IMG/VR virus record: IMGVR_UViG_3300030333_002570
Span: 62,001 to 126,000 of that record
DNA: 64,000 nt
Source of the DNA: a virus
Strand: one strand, 5' to 3'
The position numbers and the translations under genes were made by a program. Positions 28,151 through 38,800 of this stretch are shown here, in pieces. A model generated the notes under the pieces. That model searched no databases. It saw only the letters and a list, made by a program, of their open reading frames with translations, and was not told where the DNA came from. Within the stretch, counting starts at the first letter, position 1, and each line of letters opens with the position of its first letter.

Positions 28151-29377
28151 ATGGCTAAACAACTATTAAGTCTTGGTACTAATGCTAACGACAACACTGG
28201 AGATACTCTCCGTGCTGGCGGTGATAAAGTTAATGACAATTTTAATGAATTATATACTGCTCTAGGTAATGGTACAGATTTAACCATTAGTCTCGCTTCT
28301 GCAGGTAGTGGTCAGGTATTGCGATATAATGGAACAAACTTTGTTGCGTCAGATTATTTAAATTTAACTTCTGCTTTAGATGTTAATAGTAATTCAATTA
28401 TATCATCATCTAATGGGAATATTAATATTGCTCCCAATGGAACTGGCAATGTAACTATTGGTAATGGAAGTATTACTAATACTTTCAATGGAACTGATGG
28501 AACAATAGATTTTCCAACGAAAGTAAAATATAAAAATGAATTTAGCACACTTGCTAGTGCTCCTGCTGCTGCGACATACACAGGATATTTCTTTACAGTT
28601 GATGGTGATGACAACCCATATGTAAATATTAATATTACTGCTGGTGGTGCAGGTGATGTGCAAGCAAAAGTTTTAACACAGTATTCTAGTGTTGATCTTT
28701 TAAAAGATATTGATATTACTACTGCAGCACCTACTGAAGGACAAGTCCTAAAGTGGAGTGTTAGTGGGGGTAAATTTGTTCCTGGTGATGATGCTGCTGG
28801 TGCTAGTCAACAAAACCTATGGGCAACTGTTGGTGGTGATACTGGTACAACAAGTGCTAATACTACAACAGATACATTAACTATTGCTGGTGGAACTAAT
28901 ATTACAACAGCAGTATCTGGTGATACACTCACAGTAAACTTTGATGGAACTCTTGTTACAACTTTAGCATCCTTAACAGATGTTGATGTTTCTAGTGTTG
29001 TTCAAGGTGATTCATTATTCTGGAATGGAACAAATTGGACTAAAACAAGAAGTCCTATTACATGGTGGGAATTAGGTTCTAACGGAAGCACAGACTATAC
29101 TATTGATGGACCTGGGTTTGCTTCTGCAACTAATGATCCAACTCTTTATGTAAGTAGAGGTTTTACCTATGCTTTTGACAATACTACAATGGGTGGTGCT
29201 CATCCTTTTAGAATACAGAGCACACAGGGTTTAACTGGAACTCCATATACTGCTGGTCAATCTGGTAGTGGAACTAGTGTTCTCTATTGGACTGTCCCTA
29301 TGGATGCTCCATCAACACTGTATTATCAGTGTACTCTCCATGCTGCGATGCAAGGACAAATTAACGTTGTAAGTTGA
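28151..29377 (+). CDS. Virion structural protein with C-terminal cupredoxin-like domain
   Basis: A 408-residue protein. The N-terminus (TNANDNTGDTLRAGGDKVND, residues 9-28, then NFNELYTALG) is a module common at the start of cyanophage tail and fibre proteins. The middle is beta-rich and Thr/Asn-rich, with an NGTGNVTIGNGSI-type fibre segment. The last 95 residues are cupredoxin-like: a DPTLYVSRGFTYAFDN strand pair, His351 in AHPFRIQS, and a ligand loop YYQCTLHAAMQG with Cys394, His397 and Met400. That is the ligand order of a type-1 copper site, although Met follows His by three residues rather than the five of plastocyanin. A structural role, with or without copper, is inferred. Just 5 nt separate it from the next gene. 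Confidence 0.7.
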   Translation: MAKQLLSLGTNANDNTGDTLRAGGDKVNDNFNELYTALGNGTDLTISLASAGSGQVLRYNGTNFVASDYLNLTSALDVNSNSIISSSNGNINIAPNGTGNVTIGNGSITNTFNGTDGTIDFPTKVKYKNEFSTLASAPAAATYTGYFFTVDGDDNPYVNINITAGGAGDVQAKVLTQYSSVDLLKDIDITTAAPTEGQVLKWSVSGGKFVPGDDAAGASQQNLWATVGGDTGTTSANTTTDTLTIAGGTNITTAVSGDTLTVNFDGTLVTTLASLTDVDVSSVVQGDSLFWNGTNWTKTRSPITWWELGSNGSTDYTIDGPGFASATNDPTLYVSRGFTYAFDNTTMGGAHPFRIQSTQGLTGTPYTAGQSGSGTSVLYWTVPMDAPSTLYYQCTLHAAMQGQINVVS

Positions 29378-29382
29378 TATAA

Positions 29383-32300
29383 ATGGCAAGAACTGTTCCT
29401 GGATCTGGTGCTGTAATTAACCCAATTTTCGATGAAACTTTTGGCGTTAAAGCAGTAGAAGTACTAAACGGTGGGTCTGGTTACTCGGTATCAGATCCTC
29501 CTAAACTTTCTGTAACTGGATGTGGAACTCCAGATACAGAAGCACTTCTTTATCCTATCATTGATGAAGATTCAGGAAAGATTATACATGTTAGGGTTCT
29601 GAATAGAGGTAGTGGATATGATCCTTTACGATTACAAATTATTCCACAGGATGAAACTCCTAATGTCGTAACTTCTTTTGATATCAATAGAATATGGCAA
29701 TCACATCCCAACTCTACAACTACTGGTGCATTTGTTAATTCTACTGATAGATTAGCTATTGCATCAGACAATCATCCAAAACCTACTTGGACACAAGCAG
29801 AGGCAGCTCCAGGTGGCGGACCTTTAGTAGATAGATCATTTAGTCAAACTTTTGTTTATAGAGGTGGTAAAGACGTTCCTAATCCTGGTACTAGAGAAAA
29901 TCAACCAGATAAGGTTCTTGGTATTTTAGCGAATGGTGGATTATTACATACTCCAGAATGGGGTCCAGATGGTAATGCTCCTCCAGGACATTCTATTGAT
30001 GCGGTTAAAAATAATTACGTTAAAAGTAACGATGCTTATGATGTTGTTACTGAAAATAATATCAAATATTATCATTCAAATAAACTTATTAATGAATTTG
30101 AATTAGATAATGGTGTATTTGATTGGGGTCTTTTAAGACCATTTACTTGGAATATTAAAGTAGAATATGATAATATTATGCTAACAGTTACTAATGTTGA
30201 TGAGACATTAGGATCTATTGAAGTTGGTAGATTAGTTGATGAAATTGCTGGAAATGCTAGAGGTGAAATATCTAAAGTTGTTAGAAATAATCAGGGTGTT
30301 GTAACAAGAGTATATCTTAGAGATCTTGCTGATTCTGCAACATTTTCTCAGGGTGATGGATGTTTAGGATCTAATGGATTTAACTTTACTATTAGTGAAC
30401 TTCCTAGAACATTTACAGATGGTGTTTTCTATATTGATTTTGGAACAGAAGCAAGTGAGTTTGGTGCATTTACTCCAGGAAAATATTATATGTCTCCTGA
30501 GAACATTAAAGTTCAAAGGAATTATTTGATTATTTGGAATCAATCTGATAGTTCTAATAGTCATGGTGCTGATGGTCATCCAATGAGATTCAGTACTACT
30601 CCAGATGGTCCTTTAAATTCAAGTCCTGGTACACTTTATTATAAGAGCACTGGAGTAACACAAGCACCAGCTGCTGATTATGAAAACATATATCAACCGT
30701 TATTCATAATGAATGCGGATGAGTCGGCAAAGATTTATTATCATTGTGCATATCACAGATATATGTCTGGATATGAAGGTGATGAAGGATATATGATTTT
30801 TGATTCTACAGTTGATAATACTGCTAGACCAAATACTTATTATACTGATAATTTTTATCAAAGTGATTCAAACGATCCTGCGACTATTGATCGTGCAAGA
30901 CATACAGATGGACATTCTAAGATCTTGGGTATGTCTTATGATGGATATCCCATTTATGGTCCTTATGGATATGGTTCAGGAACTGGTGTTCTTACTATAA
31001 CAGGGTATGGAGGAAATAATGGAATTGGATATGGTCAAAATAATTCTGCATTATCTACGGTAAATATATCGGCAGGTGGATCCACCCTTGGAACAGGATC
31101 AGGTCTTAAAGTAAAATGTACCTCAGTAGGTAGCAATGGAACAGGACTTGCATTTGAAGTTGTTGAACTAGGTTCAGGATATGCTGTTGGTGATAGATTT
31201 AAAATTATCCATGAAAATCCCAATGGAATTTTTAGTTATGGATATACAAGTGGTCAGAATGATGCAGCAAGAACTCCTGGAACATATAATGTAGATATTA
31301 CCACTGCTATGACTAGTGGAAATGGTAATTCTGCAAGAGCGTTAGTTGTAGTTGCTGTTGGTGGTAATACAGATGTTACATTCCCTAAAACTACTGAGGA
31401 TTGGACTGGTAGAGGAAGGGATTTTGCTGAAAATGAAACTATTACAATTCCTAATTCATTAATAGGTGGTGGTGCAGATATCGTCATTAATGTACAAGAT
31501 CTTATTGATGATGGTTGGCAGGCTATTAATGAAGTTACTGCTGTAGGTCAGGGTGCTTCAAGAGAAACTTCAGGATATCGTTTAAAAACATCTTTAGAAT
31601 TAGCTGGTAATAGACCTGTAGTTACAACAGCAAGCACAGTAAATTATACTGTCACTTCTTCTAATGGAAAATATCTCTTTAACGGATCTTCTCCATCGTT
31701 CTTAGGTTTAGAACGTGGTAAAACTTATGTCTTTAATTTAGATAGTGCTACTAATGATAGTCAGCAATTATTGATAGGAATAAATGAAGATGGTTGGCAT
31801 AGTCAAAACCCTGTTGTAATTGGAGATACTACACAGTTATTTGGTGGACCAGGTATTACCTATACTATAGATGGTTCTACAGTATCATATACTGGTTATC
31901 TAACTGGATTTAACGGAGCAACGACAAGATCAGTTACATTCCAAGTTCCTGCAACTGCACCAGCTGCATTGTACGTATTTGCATATACTACTGCTGGTTA
32001 TGGAGTTAGAACTGTTCAAGATGGTTATCTCTTAGGAGATTTGATTGATGATAATATATTTGATGAATCTGTTCTTTGGGATAGTGGAACTGCTTATGTT
32101 ATAGGTGAGACTGTTAAAAACTCATCTAATGTAATTTACGAAGCAACTGCTGCTATTAGTAGTGGAGGATCACAACCTGTTCATACTACTGGAACTACTA
32201 GTAATTGGAAGTTCCTTGGAACAAAAGGAACTTTAGATGCTTATAATGGTAAATTTGCAGTAACCCCAGAATATCCTAATGGAACATATGCTTATTATAT

Positions 32301-34284
32301 GATTGAGGATAGTAGTGGTAATCCTGTTTATCCATATGCTATCGGTCCTAGATTTTACGGGACACCTTTATTTGAGAATGATGCTGTTCCTCCAGCACCT
32401 TCAATATTCCCAACTATTGCAGAGGGTGATGTTGTTTTAAGTACTGATAATCCTGGACAAGTATCTTATATTAAGATGACTAAGAAAGGTGATAATTTCT
32501 TTGGTGCTGCTAATGCAAGAATACTTGGTGGAGAAGGAACGGGTGCTACAGGAACACCTACTGTTCAAACAGTTACTGGTCTTTCATTAATTAATCAAGG
32601 TAGAAACTATGCAACTCCTCCAACACTTATCTTTGAAGGTGGTGGTGGACAAGGTGCTCAAGGTGCTGCTGAAATTGATACATTAGGTAAAGTTACATCT
32701 ATTAGTATCGTAAATCAAGGTGAATATTATGATGAACCTCCTTATATTTTAATCACTGGTGGTGGAGGTATAGGTGCTAAAGCGGAAGCAACTGTATCTC
32801 AAGGTAAAATTATTGATATTACTGTTACTGAACCAGGTGAAAGTTATACTGGTTCTCCTAATGTTATCTTTACAAAACTTGTTAATCTTAAACGTAAGAC
32901 AAGAGCAAGACAGGCATTTAACTCATCTAATATATTCTTAACTGGTCTTACTAAAACAGTTTCACCATCAGATACAACGATATATGTTAATTCTACAGAT
33001 GCTTATCCAGGATCTGGTACTATTATTATTAATAGAGAAACTATTACTTACACTTCTAAATCAAGAGAAAAATTTACTGGTGTAACTAGAGGTGTTAACT
33101 TTAATTATGATCAGAGAATTATACTTGATGCTGGTCAGAATAATAACGAAGGTATTTCAACATACCAATTCCAAGTTGGTGATAGAGTTATTAGAAAGGT
33201 TGAAAATGCTGCAAACAAGGTTGCTAAAGTATATGACTGGAACCCTTCAACTAGAGAACTATTAGTTGTATTTGAAATTGATGAATTAGCATTTATTGAT
33301 GGTGGATTACCTTCTACAGAAGATGCAATAGTTCAGTTTGATGCTGGTGTTGCTGCTTCTGCTCCAAGTGGATTCCAACCTCATGTTGTTTTACAAACAG
33401 CAAATGAAGTAGGTCAAGTGATACCACTTTTAACTGCACCAACACTTACAACATTACAGGATGCAGCATTTGAAGATAATGATGAACAAGATGGTGCAGG
33501 TGATGGTATCGCTGATTTGGTAAATACTGGAACAGACTTTGAGAACCAAATCAATCTTGATGGTGGTATATACAGTTCTCTATATGGTATTGAAGCAACT
33601 CAGGGTGGTCAAAACACTACTCTATTCCAAGTTGGTGATAATATTAAGGATGGTTCAATACCATTTAAATATGCTACTGTAGGGACTGCAGGTGCTCTTG
33701 CAGATGGTGTAGACCATACAGCACTAGTAAAACTATACTTAGATGCTAATAATGCAAATGGTCAAAGTTTCAGTGTTAATGAAGTTGTAACAGGTAATAT
33801 TTCTGGAGTTATTGGAACTGTTGTTACTTGGGATCCTGTAGAGGTAAGTCTTACTGTTAAAGATATTGTTCCTTATAACACAGGTGATGTTAATGTTGGT
33901 GTAAATGGTTATTTACATAAATTCTCTGAGAAGGGTACTATAGTTGATTTCTATGTTCAAACAGCAGGTACTAACTATACAGCAGTTCCAACATTAGCAG
34001 TTGAAAATATTGGTGATATACAGGCAACTGGAACCGTTAATATGACTACTGCAGGTGACCAAGTTGCAAGTATTACTATAACTAACGGTGGTTATGGTAT
34101 TACACAATCTGTAGATGGATCATATAACCTTCATCCTACAGTAACATTTAATAATGCAGCAGGTGATACCACTGGTGCAGGTGCTAAAGCATATGCAATT
34201 ATGGGTGGAGAAAACATCGTTGGTAATGGTGGTGCAACTTATCGCATCAAATCAATTGAATATACTACACAGGTTCGTTCGTAA
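29383..34284 (+). CDS. Virion structural protein with cupredoxin-like and interrupted YHYH domains
   Basis: A 1,633-residue protein, probably tail or baseplate-associated from its context. It begins with two GSGY units (residues 26-85). A cupredoxin-like domain follows, with His399 (GHPMRFSTT) and loop YYHCAYHRYMSG carrying Cys455, His458 and Met461. A YHYH-type motif (MSYDGYPIYGPYGYGSG) lies at about 520-537, but its usual second half (YNGKFAVTPEYPNGTYAYY) appears only near residue 950. About 400 residues are inserted between them, including a second cupredoxin-like fold without Cys or His ligands (YLFNGSSPSFLGLERGKTY). Further GSGY units with GGGG turns, an RG-type module (INRETITYTSKSREKFTGV) and a beta-rich C-terminus follow. 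Function is not established. Confidence 0.7.
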   Translation: MARTVPGSGAVINPIFDETFGVKAVEVLNGGSGYSVSDPPKLSVTGCGTPDTEALLYPIIDEDSGKIIHVRVLNRGSGYDPLRLQIIPQDETPNVVTSFDINRIWQSHPNSTTTGAFVNSTDRLAIASDNHPKPTWTQAEAAPGGGPLVDRSFSQTFVYRGGKDVPNPGTRENQPDKVLGILANGGLLHTPEWGPDGNAPPGHSIDAVKNNYVKSNDAYDVVTENNIKYYHSNKLINEFELDNGVFDWGLLRPFTWNIKVEYDNIMLTVTNVDETLGSIEVGRLVDEIAGNARGEISKVVRNNQGVVTRVYLRDLADSATFSQGDGCLGSNGFNFTISELPRTFTDGVFYIDFGTEASEFGAFTPGKYYMSPENIKVQRNYLIIWNQSDSSNSHGADGHPMRFSTTPDGPLNSSPGTLYYKSTGVTQAPAADYENIYQPLFIMNADESAKIYYHCAYHRYMSGYEGDEGYMIFDSTVDNTARPNTYYTDNFYQSDSNDPATIDRARHTDGHSKILGMSYDGYPIYGPYGYGSGTGVLTITGYGGNNGIGYGQNNSALSTVNISAGGSTLGTGSGLKVKCTSVGSNGTGLAFEVVELGSGYAVGDRFKIIHENPNGIFSYGYTSGQNDAARTPGTYNVDITTAMTSGNGNSARALVVVAVGGNTDVTFPKTTEDWTGRGRDFAENETITIPNSLIGGGADIVINVQDLIDDGWQAINEVTAVGQGASRETSGYRLKTSLELAGNRPVVTTASTVNYTVTSSNGKYLFNGSSPSFLGLERGKTYVFNLDSATNDSQQLLIGINEDGWHSQNPVVIGDTTQLFGGPGITYTIDGSTVSYTGYLTGFNGATTRSVTFQVPATAPAALYVFAYTTAGYGVRTVQDGYLLGDLIDDNIFDESVLWDSGTAYVIGETVKNSSNVIYEATAAISSGGSQPVHTTGTTSNWKFLGTKGTLDAYNGKFAVTPEYPNGTYAYYMIEDSSGNPVYPYAIGPRFYGTPLFENDAVPPAPSIFPTIAEGDVVLSTDNPGQVSYIKMTKKGDNFFGAANARILGGEGTGATGTPTVQTVTGLSLINQGRNYATPPTLIFEGGGGQGAQGAAEIDTLGKVTSISIVNQGEYYDEPPYILITGGGGIGAKAEATVSQGKIIDITVTEPGESYTGSPNVIFTKLVNLKRKTRARQAFNSSNIFLTGLTKTVSPSDTTIYVNSTDAYPGSGTIIINRETITYTSKSREKFTGVTRGVNFNYDQRIILDAGQNNNEGISTYQFQVGDRVIRKVENAANKVAKVYDWNPSTRELLVVFEIDELAFIDGGLPSTEDAIVQFDAGVAASAPSGFQPHVVLQTANEVGQVIPLLTAPTLTTLQDAAFEDNDEQDGAGDGIADLVNTGTDFENQINLDGGIYSSLYGIEATQGGQNTTLFQVGDNIKDGSIPFKYATVGTAGALADGVDHTALVKLYLDANNANGQSFSVNEVVTGNISGVIGTVVTWDPVEVSLTVKDIVPYNTGDVNVGVNGYLHKFSEKGTIVDFYVQTAGTNYTAVPTLAVENIGDIQATGTVNMTTAGDQVASITITNGGYGITQSVDGSYNLHPTVTFNNAAGDTTGAGAKAYAIMGGENIVGNGGATYRIKSIEYTTQVRS

Positions 34285-34288
34285 CCTT

Positions 34289-34296
34289 CATAAATA
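34289..34296 (+). promoter_or_regulatory. Late-promoter-like octamer CATAAATA
   Basis: CATAAATA lies in the 38-nt gap between the 1,633-residue protein gene and the gp8-like gene, 27 nt before its ATG. This is one of the few places in the structural cluster with room for a promoter. Confidence 0.55.
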
Positions 34297-34322
34297 AACA
34301 AGAGGACAATAGTCACTAGGAA

Positions 34323-35855
34323 ATGGCAGCTCTATTAACTGATCAATTTAGAATTTTTTCAGCTCAAAAATTCATTAAAGCTCTTGAGGGTCCAGATGCA
34401 ACCCAGAGCGACACGGCTGCGGGTGCAACGAGAGATCGTTTGTACTTGTTTATTGGTAGACCACAAAGTTGGGATAATGAAAACTCGCCTCCACAGGCAG
34501 TTGACTCATTTGCCGAATTTTCTGGTGCTTATGATGATATGGTTTCTCTGAAGAGAGTCCTTGCTTCAGATACCGTTCAGGTGGTTCGTAGAATTGACTG
34601 GGTTTCCCCAGAACAAACTACTGGTGGATTAGGTTTTACCTATGACATGTATCGCCAAGACTATTCTCCTAGTAAAACTGCTGCATCTGGTGCTACTAAA
34701 CTATATGACTCTGACTTTTACGTTGTAAACTCTCAGTATCAAGTTTATAAGTGCATCTATAACGGAACTTCACCTTCCGATCCTAACGGAAAACCTTCAA
34801 CTGTTGAACCTACTGGAACATCTACTTCAATTATCACTACTGGTGATGGTTATCGCTGGAAGTATATGTATACTATTCCTGTTGCATCTGTTCTTAAGTT
34901 CTTCTCTACAGACTATATGCCTGTCTTTACTAATGATTCTGTAAAGACAAATGCTGTTTCTGGTGAGATTGACACCGTAGTTATTAATGCTGCTGGTTCT
35001 GGTTATAACAATGGAACATATGATAACGTTGCTATTAACGGCGACGGAACAGGTGGTCGAGTTTCCATCGTTGTTGACGGTGGTAAAGTTATTTCAGCAA
35101 CTGTTACATCTGGTGGTACTGGTTATACTTTTGGTAAAATCAGTGTTGACAATATTACTGGTATTGGCACAGGTCAAGGTGGACAAGTTGATGTTATTAT
35201 TCCTCCTCCTGGTGGTCACGGTGCTGACGCAGTTGTAGAAATTGGTGCTTTCCGAGTTATGATTAACGCCAAACTCTCCTATGATGAGGGTGCTGGTGAC
35301 TTCCCGATTGATAACGACTATCGTCGTATCGGTCTTATTACTAATCCTTTGAAGTTTGGAACTGCAGAATTGATTGCAGATTTGACTGTTTCTGCTACTA
35401 AAGCAGCAATTTTCTCACCTACTTTCCAAGGTAATTACGTTCCTGATGAAATTATTACTCAAACACGTGTTGTTGGTGGAACCAACGTTACTGCTCGTGC
35501 AAGAGTTATTTCATGGAATGCAACAACAAAAGTTTTGAAATACTATCAAAACTCAGTAGATGGTATCTTCCCTGAAGTTACTGGTACACAAAATGAGTTT
35601 GATGGATCTAATGTTATAAGTGGTGCAACATCTGGTGCTGCTGGTCAACCTGATGTTAATTTCCCTGCCGTCCCTAATTCCTCCTCTAGAACTATTAACA
35701 ACACTGAATATGACTTGGGTATGAAATTCAACAATGGTTATGCTAAACCTGAAGTTGCTTCAAGTAGTGGTTCAGTTGTTTACATAGATAATAGGAGATC
35801 TATTAGTCGTGCTAACGACCAGGTAGAAGATATTAAAATCGTAATCGAGTTCTAA
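34323..35855 (+). CDS. 8: Baseplate wedge protein, gp8-like
   Basis: A 510-residue protein. The N-terminal 200 residues resemble cyanophage proteins annotated as gp8: LTDQFRIFSAQKFIKALEG, RDRLYLFIGRPQSWDNEN, VVRRIDWVSPEQTTGG and YQVYKCIYNG. T4 gp8 (334 residues) is a dimer that links gp7, gp10 and gp6 in the wedge. Here GSGY-type repeats occupy about residues 220-300 (AAGSGYNNGTYDN, SGGTGYTFGK) and a GETV-like module near 370-440, which accounts for the greater length. The C-terminus (VVYIDNRRSISRANDQVEDI) is typical of wedge proteins in this group. It is followed after 3 nt by the DUF4815 gene. Assignment rests on recalled family patterns and gene order. Confidence 0.75.
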   Translation: MAALLTDQFRIFSAQKFIKALEGPDATQSDTAAGATRDRLYLFIGRPQSWDNENSPPQAVDSFAEFSGAYDDMVSLKRVLASDTVQVVRRIDWVSPEQTTGGLGFTYDMYRQDYSPSKTAASGATKLYDSDFYVVNSQYQVYKCIYNGTSPSDPNGKPSTVEPTGTSTSIITTGDGYRWKYMYTIPVASVLKFFSTDYMPVFTNDSVKTNAVSGEIDTVVINAAGSGYNNGTYDNVAINGDGTGGRVSIVVDGGKVISATVTSGGTGYTFGKISVDNITGIGTGQGGQVDVIIPPPGGHGADAVVEIGAFRVMINAKLSYDEGAGDFPIDNDYRRIGLITNPLKFGTAELIADLTVSATKAAIFSPTFQGNYVPDEIITQTRVVGGTNVTARARVISWNATTKVLKYYQNSVDGIFPEVTGTQNEFDGSNVISGATSGAAGQPDVNFPAVPNSSSRTINNTEYDLGMKFNNGYAKPEVASSSGSVVYIDNRRSISRANDQVEDIKIVIEF

Positions 35856-35858
35856 CGA

Positions 35859-38800
35859 ATGGCACAGAATACTAATTTAAACGTAACACCGTATTACGAC
35901 GACTTTGATAAAGCGAAGAACTTTTATCGAGTGTTATTCCGTCCTGGATTCCCAATACAGGCAAGAGAACTTACGAGTATGCAATCCATCCTGCAAAATC
36001 AGGTGGAAAATATGGGAACGCACCTATTTAAAGATGGTGCAATGGTCATTCCTGGACAAATTGGATATGACTTAGAAGTTGATGCGATTCAGGTTCAAGA
36101 AAGTTTCTTGGGTGCTGATGTAGAGAATTACCGTACTCAACTTACTGGAAAAATTATTACAGGTCTAACCTCTGGTGTTAAGGCCAAAGTTCTTTATAGT
36201 ATTTCTGCTACAGAATCTGAGAAAGGTTATATCACTTTATATCTAAAGTATATTGAATCTGGAACAGAAACAGGTGGTACAGATAATACACAACAAACAT
36301 TTATTGATAATGAACAGTTAGTTACTGATACTGAAATTACCTTTGGAACCACTTTGATTGAAGTTGGATCACCATTTGCTCAGTTACTTCCAACTGCTGC
36401 AGTCCAAACTGGATCTGCTGCATATGTCCAAAATGGTGTTTACTTTATTCGTGGATTCTTTGTAGACGTTCCTTATCAGTATATACTCCTTGATCAATAT
36501 GGAAGCACACCAAAATATAGAATCGGACTCGAAATTCTTGAGTCAATCATCACCCCAGAAGATGACTTATCACTCAATGATAACGCTGCAGGCACATCTA
36601 ATTATGCTGCTCCTGGTTCTCATAGATTCAGAATAACTACTAATCTAGTTAAGAAATTACTTACAGATGAAGCAGATAAAGACTTCATAGAATTACTGCG
36701 TATTAACGGAGATAAAGTTGAAAAACTTGTTGACCGTAGTGCATATGATGAATTAGAAAGATCCCTTGCTACCAGAACTTATGAAGAGTCTGGAGACTAT
36801 GTTGTAGATGATTTCCAGATCACTATGAGAGAAGGTCTTAGTGATGGATTTAATAATGGTGTTTATGACGCAGGTGATACTACTGCTGATGGTAATTCAG
36901 CTGCAGAAAATCTTTTTGCTGTTGAGTTTGGACCAGGTACTGCATACGTTAGAGGATATAGAATTAAAACTCTTGCTCCAACTTATGTTGACTTAGCAAA
37001 ACCAAGAGATACAAACTCTGCACAAAATACAATTATTCCTTTTGAATTAGGTAACTATTCTAAAGTAAATAATACTTATGGATTCCTAAACACATCTGGA
37101 TCTACTATTACTAATGCATATCAAACTTTAGAATTGCGTGATAACTTTACAGTAACTCCTGGTGATGCACAAGGTAATATTATTGGTTATGCACGTTCTG
37201 CATCGATAGAATTTTTAACTAATCCAGATGGAACATTTGGTAATGCTGATGATCAGTACAAACTACACATTTTTGATGTGCAAATGTTTACTGTCATTCA
37301 GATGGCAAGTGCTCAAACTATAACAACTACTGCTTCTGATAATAGAGGATCTCTTGTTGTTGGTAAAACATCTGGTGCTAGAGGTTTCTTAGTTAATCCT
37401 ATAACCAGTGCTACACATATGCAACTGTATCAGGTTGAAGGGATTTTCCAGAAAGGAGAAATGATTACTGTTGATGGATTAGATAAGGATGTTATTTCTA
37501 ATCTTCATACTTATCAATATTCAGATACTCGTCAAGTATGTGCTAGAGATGAAAGTAACAGTGCTGTAGAATTTACTGCTGATATAATTTTAGATGATAT
37601 AAGACCTTTACAAGGTATTACATTCACCTATGATGCTACGGGTGGTTCAGAGAAAATTACGGGAACAAATTCTAATTTTGCATCTGACCTACGTCCTGGT
37701 GATAGAATTTATTTTAATGAAACTAAGTATGTTGATGTTGACTTTGTAACTCCAACTAACTTAGCAACTGCTAATAATGCTACTATCTTTAACTATTCAT
37801 CTCAAGTAGTACTTGTTACCCCTGCTGGCGGTGGTGCTGCTCCTAGTGCAGGAACATATACTAATTTACTTCGGTATAGAGGTAAATTAACTGACATTGA
37901 TAAAGCAACATTAATTAAAGAAATGCCTAAACCTTATGTTAAGAGCATTTCTGATGAATCTATGATTGTTAGAAGAACATTTGATAATCAAACTGTCTCT
38001 ACTAATTCACTTTCTATTACTCTTCCTGAGAACGAACAGTTCCAAGCTATTACTGATGCAAATTATACTTTCACAGTAATGGGTGGAAGTAATCTTACAT
38101 ATCCTATTGGTGATCAATTACCTGTTGATACTGTAAACAGTGGTGGTGTAGGATATACAACTTTTGCTGATCCTTCTACTAAGACTACTCTTAATATTGC
38201 TAACTTAACAAATATTACTTCTGTTAAGGTTACAGCAACAATATCTAAGAACGTTACTACTAAGAAGTCTAAATCACCGACAAATATGTTTGTCTTGAAG
38301 GTTAATCAAAGTGTTCAAGACCTTGATAAGATGCCGTACGGACTGACTTATTCTGGTGTATATGGAACTAGAATTGAGGATAAAGATATATCTTTAGGAT
38401 TAACAGACGTATTCAATGTTCATGCTGTATATGAGTCTTTAGATGATAATGATCCTATAATTCCATCAGTTACTTTAGTTGAACCTGCTTTCTTTGCAAA
38501 TAAGAGTATTGTAGTTGGTAGAACTTCAAAGGCAAGAGCAAGTGTTGTTGATTTCAACTCAAGCACATTAAAATTAACTGTTGTTTATCTTGAGGGTAAA
38601 TTTGTTTCTGGTGAAACATTAGATGGATTTAATAGTAGTAATGTTGCTATTCAAGGTATTATTAATGATTCTGTAGGTTCTGTTATTGAAGGATCTAAAG
38701 TAATTACAGATCGTTATGTTTTACAAAATGGTCAAACTGATTTCATTTATGGAACATCTAAACTTGTAAGAGAAAAAGGTGTTGCATTACCTATTAGAAA

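Noticed and set aside
31640-32010. Third copper-binding cupredoxin in the 1,633-residue protein
   Set aside because: The fold looks cupredoxin-like, but the ligand loop reads YVFAYTTAGYG with no Cys or His, so copper binding is not supported.
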